64,000 bases of DNA from positions 31,805,120-31,869,119 of the forward strand of contig NC_044006.1 in the NCBI RefSeq assembly GCF_900496995.4, given 5' to 3'. The DNA comes from Aquila chrysaetos chrysaetos (Eukaryota; Chordata; Aves; Accipitriformes; Accipitridae). Shown here one piece after another: positions 35,560 to 47,100 of this stretch; position 1 is the first letter of the stretch, and each line of letters starts with the position of its first letter. A program made the translations under genes and the position numbers. The notes below the pieces were generated by a model, which was not told where the DNA came from, ran no database searches, and worked only from the letters and a program-made list of their open reading frames with translations.

Positions 35560-36218
35560 CCTACTTTAAAGCTCTATACAAGACCCCATAATGCTGCTGT
35601 TTATAGCTCAGGGTGAGACACCCCAGTGACACACACTTCCCCCAGTTTGTTTTGTTAGGAAGACACAGGTTAATCCTTGGTTAATCCGATCCATCAGTCC
35701 TCAAAGACTCAGTGAGAGGTAGTACCATGGATGAATGGTATCAACAGCTTCTATCCCATCTGCCCTATGAGTCTCAGAGTCAGTTCTAGTTTCCTGATGC
35801 AAGTTTCATGTAACTATTTTGTATAGTAATTATGCAGTTGACCACACAATCTATGCAGTGTTTGAACAGCCAGCTATTTAGAATTAAGTTTGTGTACATA
35901 TAGTAGAGGTTTTCATTGCTTAGTCAAAAGGACATTTATATTGTTTGATAATACCAAAGAGAAGTAGAATTCCTAGGTTAACATTTACTTTATACATTCT
36001 CACTTCAGGGCAGCTGAAGTGATCACATATACTTTGATACACCAGAGGCTTATTTTTATACCCATGAAGGCAGCCACCATCATGTTACACTTCAGAATGC
36101 ATAAAGAGCTCCAACAGAAAAGTAACTGGAGAAAGCTTGTTCCTTTGCCTGTACTCCACAGTGATGTATGTTCATTTAAGTTTGTTGTATTTATAATGAT
36201 GGCTTTTATGAAGTTTAA
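34831..36218. other. Intergenic stretch or distal 3' UTRs
   Basis: AT-rich, with no convincing ORF. It holds the T29 homopolymer at 35526-35554 and a further - strand AATAAA (TTTATT at 35149-35154). It may be transcribed from either flanking gene if distal polyadenylation sites are used. Confidence 0.6.
35526..35554 (+). repeat. T29 homopolymer
   Basis: Uninterrupted T run in the interval between the two convergent genes. Confidence 0.95.
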
Positions 36219-36224
36219 AATAAA
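36219..36224 (+). terminator. CAPN7: Plus-strand polyadenylation signal AATAAA (distal CAPN7)
   Basis: AATAAA within TTTAAAATAAAATTAG. It lies 12 bp from the - strand double signal, so + and - 3' ends could interdigitate here. Confidence 0.35.
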
Positions 36225-36236
36225 ATTAGTTTTCCA

Positions 36237-36246
36237 TTTATTTATT
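36237..36246 (-). terminator. SH3BP5: Tandem minus-strand polyadenylation signals AATAAATAAA (SH3BP5)
   Basis: The + strand reads TTTATTTATT, two overlapping AATAAA on the - strand, 1.7 kb downstream of the SH3BP5 stop. A good candidate for the distal 3' end. Confidence 0.6.
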
Positions 36247-37008
36247 AGACACACAGTTCTGCCTGTTTGCTTGCACCTTTGAAGGGTGATTTACCTGCCA
36301 AGTCCAGGGCTCACCAAAGGAAGAAGGCTGCGGCAAGATCTTTAAACAAATCTTGCAGAAGCATGGTGTGAAAGTAAGGGTATGGTGGGTTCCACACCCT
36401 TCTATACTTCCTGATCAATGGTTTTACCCTGCTGGGAGCTGAACCCTATCAGGACACATGCAAGGCAGCACACACAACTATTTTTATATCCTGCTAAACA
36501 TAAAATTAATTCATTACCCAAGTGCAGGGAGTTTCAGTTTCCAGTCAGAACTGGCAAGATGAGAGGAAATTTACCAAAGAGTGACACCAGGCTGCAGTCT
36601 TTGACTGGAAGTGCATATTTAAAGACCAAACTTGCTCCAGGAGAAGATTCAGTTCTTAGCACTTGAAATACACTTAGCTTGCACAGACTTGAAATGTGGA
36701 AAACAAAAATGTTTACTGTAGTGTGAAGAATTTTACATTAACTTTGAGAATAGATACACAAGCTGTGGCAGGGACAAAATACAACAGGACTGCAAAAACA
36801 TAGAATAGAAAATACTTTGGGGGTAATACTAAAATTCCCATCAAATTAATGATATAAACTGACATCTTAGATAAAATGGTGCTTTCAGAAATGCTTAGCC
36901 ACCAAAACTGAAGAGTCCTAGGATTTTTACTACCACTTATTAGCATAATTACCAGACACTACTACTGCCTAACAGCTGCTGGCAAAACATGCCCATGCCC
37001 TTTCTAGT

Positions 37009-37014
37009 TTTATT
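37009..37014 (-). terminator. SH3BP5: Proximal SH3BP5 polyadenylation signal AATAAA
   Basis: TTTATT on the + strand, about 940 bp after the SH3BP5 stop. It would give a shorter 3' UTR. Confidence 0.5.
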
Positions 37015-37949
37015 GAACACTTTCTCTAGGGCATACTAAAATCCCAAGTCCCTTTAACAGTTATAAAACCCCACACAGTACAACCTACGGAGAAGCTTAA
37101 GAACACATTGTCAATCTACACTGGCAATTCCTTTTCTTCATGCATATTTCAAAGGCGAATCCCTTATCATAACTGTCCTGAAAACATCTATGACTCCCAT
37201 TTTCGAGCAAAAAAACAAAGTGCTGAAAAATAATACTTCACTTTTCAGGGGAGGAGAAGGGAGGGGGCCAATCAACTCTTTTTGGTCACTGCAATCACCC
37301 TCAGAGTCAAGCCAGACTCAGGAAGGTGGCTAGAAAGGGCCTACCATCGCTGAGTGTCACCATCCCCATTCTGTCCATCTCATAACACCAGTTTTTATAG
37401 GTGTGACAACTTTATCCTTTCTGTGAGCACCAAGGGAAGAGTGAAAGCTTTTAGACCCCACACATGCAACAGCTTTCCTGTATACAAAATATTTCTACAG
37501 TTTCAGCATAATACAGACAAATACAGATGTTTAAAGAATATGCCACTTATACTCAAGAGATCCACTGTATCTAAAGAGCATTTCATTCTACAAAACCGAA
37601 GCCAAACTGCTCTCTGCAAATGTCTGGCTTGAATTTCAGACCCCCTACTGGCACGAATTTACACGGGAACATTACTTATTGCTTCAGCCAGGCTGCTACA
37701 AAACAATTTACAAAGTCTGTGAAATATGAGCACAGCTTAAACATTTCATAACTTGTCCGGCCTACAAAGGATTTACTGAATAAAAACTTCAGCCCTCCAC
37801 ATCAATTAGACTTCTTAGTGCAGTTTTAAATTCTTAGAGTAAACGCTTAAGATTTGGCATATATTATTGGCACAATGTTCTTCAAACACTTAGAAGTTCC
37901 TGTATAAATATTTATACTCCCATTAATCAGGACAGGGCACAAGGAGGAC

Positions 37950-38131
37950 TCAGCCAATCTGGGCAGCTTTTCTGCCTGCACATATTCCCTCTTTGATTTT
38001 CATGCACTGAAGGGAGAGCTGCTTCATTCGGTTATCCAAAGCCAGCCCCTCAGTGGAGCTGCTCCTGTTGCTGCTCCTATTCTTGTTCACTCTGTCGCTT
38101 GTCTTGTTCTCAGCCCCTTCTGCCCTATCCC
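37950..38131 (-). CDS. SH3BP5: SH3BP5 terminal coding exon
   Basis: It encodes GDRAEGAENKTSD, a short Ser/Asn/Arg linker, LALDNRMKQLSLQCMKIKEG and AAQIG, then TGA (37950-37952). Acceptor ctttgcag; split Gly codon G|GG with the previous exon. Confidence 0.96.
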
Positions 38132-41100
38132 CTGCAAAGAAAGGATTAAACTAGATGTTAAACCCGGATTTCATTCTGCAGCTTAAGCTTCAGTGGGTGC
38201 TTCTGCAGCTTCCTTTGCCAAAGCACGCAAAAAAAAATTACAGGAGCAGGAGCAAGATGCTTTAATGAAACCGAAGTTGGCCTTCGAAGCCGCGTTTGTC
38301 TTGTGCACTGCATCAGCAAATTACAGTGTAAACAGCCTTAGGTTGGAGCACACAAGAGCGGTGGTAATCCTCTAGTCTGAATTTGTCAGCAGGGGCTGGC
38401 AGAGCCTGCAAGAGGTTCCTTTTGGCATGTTATTTCTTTTTTTTTTTTTTTTTTTTTTTTTTTTGTTTGTTTTTCTCCTGGAAAGCAGAATTTTCAGCAA
38501 GCAGGACAGTAATTTAAGAAAAAAATTAAACTCAGATTTTCCTTAAAATAAACATACCATCAGAATCCCACTGATTGCTTATTTCATGAGAAACCTCGAA
38601 CCCCTCCACTGAGACAGAACTGGGGAACCTTCCCAGCCAGGAGAAAAATAATGAAAACATTTTAGATGTCATCGTTAACTGTGGGATGCAGGGCCTTCCA
38701 GAACTGCCTTCCCCAAGGAAGCAGCCAACAGGTCAGAGCTCAGTGAGCTGGCGATATGCCTAGGGGAGCTGAGAAGGTTTTCCTGCTCCCTTTATAAAGC
38801 TGAAAAACATAGGCCCAGGGCGTATCCAGCTGTGCGTACCTCTTTCAGCTTCGCACTCGGGGGAGGATGCCCCGCTGCATTCACTTCGGGGGCCGAGGAC
38901 AGGAAAGATCATCCCAAACTCAGAGAGGGATACAGGGCTGGGCAGATCCAGGCTTCCAGGTCGCGTTGCAGGAGGAAACTGAGTGGGCACCTCACAGGGG
39001 CTCGTAGGACCAGAGCTGAAGCTGGACACCGACTGAGTTTCCGAATCTTCTTCGGATATGAAGCTGCTGCCATTGTCATCCTCAAACACTTCTGAAGCCA
39101 CTGCAATGTTCAAAGAATATTCCAGTTAGCAAACCTACCCCCCCTCCTGCACCTTCCTGGGCAACGGGAATTTCTCAGGTTTGCATCTTCTGTACGTGCG
39201 TGCACTGCTAACCCACGGGCTGCCTCTTCTCATACTCTGCCCTCTTTGCAAAGCCTTAACCCAGCATTTCATACATGGATCGTGAAGGCCTGATTCTGCT
39301 TGGAGGAACAGCACACCTCCCAGACATGCCCTGCAAGACCAGCTCTACACCAGCTACTGCTCCTCGTGCCAAGATGGTCTTGGATTTTTACTGTTCCTGC
39401 TGTCCCCTGCCCAGCTGGCCTTGTTCACTTGACTTCAGTACATAAATCAGGCCAGGGCCTAGTCCCCTGTGCCCGCCTTAGCCAGCAGCATCTTGATCCC
39501 AGCACAGACTCCTGGTTATTTAAGGCACTAATTAGAAGGCAGATTACTTCCACCTTACCGTCCCACTTTCACAGTTAAAATCCAGCATGAACTCCCAAGA
39601 TCTCTTTTTGGATGAGGATCACCAAGCAAGACCAAATTAAAAAAAGTCCCACCCACATATATGATTTTCCTTGCTCATGTTTGCTCAGATCTGAATTCTC
39701 ATTAAAGCAAACCAACTCCAAACTGTCTGGCTAGATTAAGCTGCAGGCTCTTTGTTAGCAACAGGAGGAGGAATCCATTAATGAAGGTTCCATTTTGTGG
39801 AACATGGTGTAGATTTTGCTAAAATTCAACATTTTTCAATCTTGGCTCATTGTGGGATTGGGACCTACGAACCAAAGACTTCTGCATGCAAGTCGCCCCA
39901 CTGGAATCAGAAGGTTTTTTGTTGCGCAGAGGCTGATGCATGTAAAAGCGTGTGCTGGAATCACACTGGTCTGAAGAAGTCCCACAAACAGCAAGCCATT
40001 TACAGTGACCTGAGGTTATCTTCAATGATGCCTCCTTGACATTCCTGCTATTGTTAGAGAGGCTCAAACCCAGCTTGAAAGAGCAGTAGGAGCAAAGCAG
40101 CAGCGTTAACAAAATGACTCAAAGGAGAAGTTTCAAAGCAGTTGTTCTGTTACCCCGGCAGCCTGGGGCTCACTTGCGCCACTCGGACACAAAGGGTGCA
40201 AACAGAGGCAGCTACCATCATGGTTATTTTGGAGATGCTATGCCTCTTTCTGCTGCATTTGCACATTGCAGAACTGACCTAAAAGGCTTCAAACATAAAA
40301 TGGGTAACAGCATTATCCACCTTCCTGAGCCCCCTCCAGGGCACTTTGTGCTCAGAGACAGTTTGTTGTGGTTTGGGTTTTGTTGTTTTCTTTTTAATGA
40401 TGTCGAATCCAAGACTGCAGAGTGGTCTTCTCACGTGGTGTGTTTTATCAATATATGGTGAGCAATACAGGTAACTTTGCAGGGGGTGAAAGCAAAAAAC
40501 GGTTGGGCAAAAAAAAGATGTTTCCAATTACAGGAGTCCTCTACTTGGCAAGAGGCACTGATACCAGCTAGTCTGCAGCAAGCGCAACTTATCACAATCT
40601 AAACTTACCATACCACACAGGAGCATCTGCTAGGGCCAGAAACTCTTGCTGATGATGAGGTGTTTTATTCAACTCCAGCAGACAGAAATCAAGATGTAAA
40701 AGGGCCTTGGCAGAAAACCCTCACATATTACTACACGTGAGAGCTTAACCTGTCGAGGCTATTTTGGTTACTATGTCTGGCAGGCTGCTCGTCCTGCCCT
40801 GTTGTAAACCAGTTCTGTGCTGGCACTAGACACAACCTGGAGTCCTTCCACATATATCAGACTGCATTCAAAGAGAGGGATGTGCCATCCTTGCCTGCAG
40901 CCTCAGCAGCGACCAGGAGGGCCAGCAAGTCGTTGCTCCGAATTACCTTTCCTGGCTCTTTCTGCCCCTACATACCAGGCCCCTGAACTCCTTCAGCACA
41001 AGAAAATCCTCACCACGGTTATACTTAAGGCTCTCGGGATGCCTTCTGCACAAGGAGGGGGGACTTGTGGGTATCCAAAGAGACAATCCCTAACTCAGAA

Positions 41101-44100
41101 AGGCTCAACCTTGGGACTTAAGGAGTCAGAAGATACGCAGCCATACCAAAACCCCACTGCATCAGTGGGCCCAGACACCACGATCGCTCACTGTGGGAAA
41201 TCGGGTCCCAGCTGCACAGTACTGAGTGAGGGAGCTCCAGCACATTGTGCAAAAACTCCTGCCACTGCAGAGGACTGAGGCCAGCCCAGAGCTGCCTCCC
41301 AGCTCCCACAGCACAGCCAGGCTGTACCACGGACCTACAGAGCCTCGGCACTGGTACACGAGGGCATTGCACATTCAGCCTTCAGGTCGTGTAATTAGTA
41401 ACTCCTGCAATCCTGACCTAGACTTTTCCCTGCAGAAATGGAGCTGAAATACAAATTAAAATGGGAATTGTGGGACTGGGCAGCAAAAAAGACTTTCTGC
41501 ATCAAGAAGGGGACAAAGTGTCCAGGTGGGAGGAAAAAGTGGGCCACATGCAATGTCCATCTATCCACTTTCACCCAGAGCCAGGACAAAAGCAAACTTA
41601 CAATACAACAGACCATTCCAATCTTTGCAGCCCAAGCTCCCCGTGTGCCACCAGAAAGCAGAAGTTACGTAGGAACTTGCTCAGTGGTTGCTGCTGTCAC
41701 CCAAGAGAAAGGTCTCTCGTACAGAGTCTCAGTACACTGCATGAGCATATCACTGCTTCTTCGCTTCCCTTGTTGACAGCACACATACTCTGCTGAAATC
41801 ACATACTGGCAGAAGATCCTACGGTGCAAAGGAGCTTATCCTTACAGCCCCTCTGTCCAAATGTTGTGCCCTTCTGTACTACTGTAGCTGCAACTTTAGT
41901 CCCTTTGCCACAAGCCCAGCACTGCAAGACAAGCACTTGATCCAAAAGGTCTGTTTCCAAATAGTGCTGCCACCTCAGCAACCTGACTGAACGATCTACA
42001 ACAGCCTGCAACCACCCCAGGCGAGTCACCGACAGCAGCATCACTGGCTTAAAAATTAGGACTGTGCTTTGAAGTGCATTAATTTTGTTCCTTTCATTAC
42101 AACACTGTACAAAAACCAGCAGCAATGCTAAGGGAACAGCTGATGCATTTCAACTCATACCCCTTCCCCTTGAAAACTGGCTATTAAAGAATACAATAAA
42201 CTTCAGTAATAATAAGTCTAATAAGTTAGCCACAATCCCACAACAGCCAGCAAATTTCAAGCTGCAGAATATGCACAGCATCCTTCATCTCAGCATTTCT
42301 TACGATGCCCACGGGATATTCGCAGGCACAGGAGCACTCAGTACTCACTGGAGATGGTGTCCGACTCCGGTTTACTTGCTGACAGGTCTTCTACAGAGAT
42401 ATTGCTCCCTTCAGCACCCACGCCACATCCTCGGGGCCCCATGGCAGTGGACCGCCTCCTCTCGTGAATCTCATCTGAGATCATCTCCAGGTTTTTCAAG
42501 GCAGTCTTATACTCTCCCTTTGCTAGGGCCAGTTTTGCCTGCAGATCATCCACTGTTTTCTTCAGTTGCTAACAAGGAAGACAGGTATTAGATGTGCTTT
42601 CATTATGAAAGACGCACAGTATGCAGTTCTCCATTATGTGTACACGTGACTTCGCACTGCACAGGCAAGCTAGCATAAACCATGGTTGGTATCTAGGTGG
42701 TGGGAGAGTTCGTAATTCAAGAGTACCCCAGTGCAAGCAGTGGCACTTGTACAGGAGACAGGAGCATGGCAAACCATGGGAGCCAGGGCTAGGACTGCTT
42801 CTGGAGTGTGGTAATGGCCCCGATTAAGCACAGAGCAAGGGTCCCCCCATTAACATGCAGGATCTCTCGTTAACACAAGTGCAGCTCTCAACAGTATGTC
42901 ACTGCTTACCCCACAACCACCCCTAAGGGTTTGCTGGCAGCCCCTGCCTGCAGGGCACAGCATGGCTGTGGGTCGTCCCTAAAGGGGCTAAGCCTCACTC
43001 TCCTCTGAGCACCAAACCCATCACTTCTTGGTCACTAAATCTGCAGACCAGAAAGCCTCAAACCCCGACAACTGTAATACAGCAGTTTCTGTATCCCCAG
43101 ACACAAACCCCACTCTACAGCAAGGGCACAGTGTTGTACACCCTATGCCCCAAAGGTAAAACACTGCTTGGGTATCGACAGCTGTCTCAACTGTTTTATA
43201 TTGTACATTAAAAGCAATCTGTGCTGTCTTTTGTATTAAATTTTACACAACCACCTTCTTCAGGAGGGCACCAAGCAGCTGTCACGGAGAAGCAACAGGG
43301 CCCCCAACAGCAGGCCTTCACCCATGGAGAAAAGGAGATTTCTCAAAAGATGCCTTTAGCCAGAAGGGATTATTGGGCTGGCACCCAGCCCAGGATGGGC
43401 AAGGCTTTGGCTCCATGCAGCGGCTGCCGACCACGGCTGCACAGGCAGGCGAGAGAGGAGCAGGGGGCAGCCCAAGCCCAGATCCTGGTAAGGAAAAGGT
43501 GCACGCCGGAGTCTCTGTGGCCTATAAAGAGCTGTTGCATGTCAGGCAGCCCAGCTGACAAAGAAGGTGTGGGACATACCGTGCATCTCAGGCAAGGAAT
43601 GGGAATCTGGTTCTAGCTAGGCTCCTGCTGGAGCCTTCCTGCACCCATGGCCAACAGCGCAAAGCCACTACTTAGACCCTGTGCACATCCCACACGCCTA
43701 TAGCACCAGCCACCACCCTTCAACTCAGAGGAGCCAGGCTCCCAGTTTTTGGGGGCCACATTCAGCAAAAGTCACTCAAATAGAAAGAGAGCAAATCTTG
43801 CATTTGAATTTTTAGCGCAACTTTGCTCTCCCACCCCTGGCCGCTCCAAGACTAAGGCTGTAATAGCAGGGATTACCGTCCCAAGCACAACTGCCATGCC
43901 CACCCTGGGGCCACTGCGCCCTGCAAGGTGTGCGCTGTGCCCAAGCACTGGCTAGACATTGTTGCACCACACAGAGTGCAGTGTGGAGATGCCAAAAAAA
44001 AAAACAAACCAAAACCCTGGCAGCCTATCCAGCCAACAAGGCCAAGGGCTTGACATCCCAATTCTGCCAAACCCAAAATCGGAAATTCACATGTGTGTGA

Positions 44101-47100
44101 TGTTTGAGTACTACAAGCAGGTTACTTGTTCTGTTAATTCATCCAACCAGCGAACAGAAAAGAGCATCCCAAGCACAGTTAGTCTGATGCATAAAACACG
44201 GGGGGGCGGGGGGGGGGGGGCGGGAACCAAACCAAACCAAACCCCAGAGACTTCAGACTACAAGAAGCAAAGATGGTCAAACCGTATTTGTTTGGTTCTG
44301 GCAGTAAGCAGCAGGGTTTGAACACTTATTTCACACGAGGAAACAAAGCCTCTCTTAGTCTTTTATCTTTAAAATGTGCTTAGCAAATTGCTCAAGAGGT
44401 TTTGAATTGAATTGGTTTTGTACAGAAATGCAACACAGTTGTTGGAGCACTTTAGATGTAATTTCAGTATTTACCGTAAGCAGTAAAGAGTTTCAGATGG
44501 ATCCAAATTACATACGTACCTCTAGTTGGACATAGTACTTTGCCTTGAGTTCAAAATAAGGTCTGTGGAAAAACAAAGAACAATTGTTTACAATCACTGG
44601 AATTGAATGCAGAGTACTGAGTGGGAGTTGCTCTCTTCGTAGCGTTAACATAGCTATTTTGTGTTTCACTGTAATCCCAAGAGACTATCTAGATGCTAGA
44701 ACACCTACGTGTGCTCTCAATGTCTCTTTTCCCCTCTAATATATCTATTTCTCATGGGTCTCTTGACCTAAATACAAATTGCAAAATTCCAGTTTTTGGA
44801 GTTGACAGCACAATTCCTTCAGGCCTAGATTCTGCAAGATATTTAAATGCAATGTCCAGCTTTAGGGCATAGGCATCCTCTCTGTATCCATCTAATTTTA
44901 GAGCCCACAGCACATGTAAATTCCCCACAGAAGGTGAACCTTAGACTGCCCCATGTTCAGATGTGGGGGTGGAGGGGCAGTTCTTAGGTTTTTCAGTGGA
45001 GGAGAGAGGATGAAGGGAGGTCAGAGCATCACGTGCAAAGGCACAGCACTTCCCACCAGTGGCCCATCAGGCATTTCCCTCCCACCACACTGCTCTCCAA
45101 CAGTTTGCTTGGACACAGAAGACAGCGTCACACCTGGTCCATTTCTCACTATAGACAACAAAACTTTCTTACAAGGTTGCAGGAGGACAAGGGCACAAGG
45201 GGTACAGTACAAAGCCTAGAAAACACGTTCCAGCTTCGAAGTTTTGAAGCCCACAAGCCAATATCATCCAATGTAACGCTGGGCAGCAAAAAAAGCTCCA
45301 ATTTTTAGCAGGGCTCACTACACCCCCCTCCTCTCAGAAGCTCTCCTGGAAAGTATGGGAGAGAGAAACAATTAGATATGGTTTTATATGAAATAGAATG
45401 TGAACTACCCTTGCCATACTTCTACCCTGACAGCAAGCCTCTTCTGAGCTGTAAGTCCTACTGTAGCTAGATTTTGGACAGTGCACCAAAACTCAGGAGT
45501 GTCAAACTGTGGCCTTCTGATCCTGTATGCTTTGAAGGGTTGAATTCACTACAGTCATACACAAAATAACTGAGTCGCATTTCGCTAAGACTAGATTATT
45601 TTGCAGCTTCTGTGTTTTTAATCAACCCCCCTACCGCAACTAGGAGCGCACAGCCAAGTCTGCAATGTTTCCAGTGACACTGATCCAGTCAAACTGCACC
45701 TCTGCCTTCCCTCGCTGGGACACAACACAGCCAAAGTCTACACAGATGGACCTGCCAGGCGTGGTAAAACACTGCAGTTAGGAGTCTGGGTCCAACAGTT
45801 AAAGGAGTCCTACAGACGCACCCCAAAGCAATGGGAGGGCAGAGATGCTGACAAAACGGCATTGCAGGGAAATGTGCAGGGAAAACAGTGAAACCCACTC
45901 ACCCCAAATGACCTGATTCTCTCTCTTCCTTACCCTGGTGCCAACTGGGAGGGAAGAACCAGGCTTGAGTCCTAACCTCCCATCAGCTTCCACAAGTCTG
46001 GGGGAAAAGTCCCCTTTCTATCAGCAAACAAGCATGTGTGTGTTGGTGTGGTGTGGAAAAAAAAAAATATATATGCCGTGTATGTGCATATGTAAACACA
46101 AATACATACACGTGCATATATGAGCAGGCATGTTTACAGGTAACAGACAAGAAAGATGCCACCTGAGCCAGGAAAAGGATACCAACAGCCTGACATGTAG
46201 GAGCTCAAATGTAAGCACTCTTCCTCGCTCATGCCTAACACACAGCTGGGCATCTGATGCTACCAGAAAGCAACGCACCGGCCAGGTAGGGACTCGCATC
46301 TCCTCAGGTTACTTCATTCTACTACATCCACAACCCTGTAACTATTGAAGCCTGGTCCATGACACAGCAGGGCTGGTGAATCTTTCTTCCACTGATGCAA
46401 TCGGTGTCCTACATCATCAGTTGTCTAAGTCTGTGACATTGCACAGTTGAGCAAAGTGCTTTTTAAGTAGATGACAGGAAGAGTGAAAGGCACTTTGCCC
46501 AAGTCACTGGAGCAGAAAGTGACTTCCAAAAACCAGCTAACACAGGCGAGTTCATTATCCTACAGCTCAGAGGCACTGAGCCAGAAGATCTGGTGACTGT
46601 TAAGAACATGCAGCCGTGTGCACATTCATAGCTTACAAGCAAGTAAGCACCCAGAAACAAAATTAAAAGCAAAGCCAAAACAAAACAATCCAATAATCAT
46701 CAACATTTTACACAGCAAATCATCTAAATGACATTCCTCCTGGCGGTCCCAGCCTTACTTTCAAATAGTAATGCTTTAAGCATATTAATCCAGACTGAAG
46801 TGAGGATCGAACACAAATAATTTTTTGCATGGAAAAGAGCAACTCATTCAGCGCGTCTACCCACAAGTTTATGGAGAGAGAGGATAGACAACATGGGCCT
46901 GAAAGGCCCAGGCGTTACAGCCAACTCTCCCGCACCACCCAGTTTGCTGGTGTTAAATCCTTCCTGAAAAACAGCTAGTAGCCAGTTACACCCTACAATA
47001 CAAGCAGCTGCAAATTCAGCAGCTTCATTCCCCAGTTTTATGTAGCCACTTGACGGCACTTATGTTTTCAGCTCAGTTTCAGTTCTCCTTTACATGAAAA

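Larger units (their letters stand above)
36230..37949 (-). other. SH3BP5: SH3BP5 3' UTR (probable extent)
   Basis: Non-coding continuation of the SH3BP5 terminal exon, bounded by the two candidate polyadenylation signals above. A 77-codon hydrophobic - strand frame at 36713-36946 is regarded as chance in AT-rich UTR. Confidence 0.6.

Noticed and set aside
36713-36946. 77-codon hydrophobic - strand ORF in the SH3BP5 3' UTR
   Set aside because: Hydrophobic residues come from T-rich codons in AT-rich UTR. It lacks the organised polar/TM/tail layout of the 32867-33133 ORF.
42085-42591. 168-codon + strand ORF
   Set aside because: It lies antisense to the SH3BP5 coiled-coil exon. It is a shadow of that exon plus intron.
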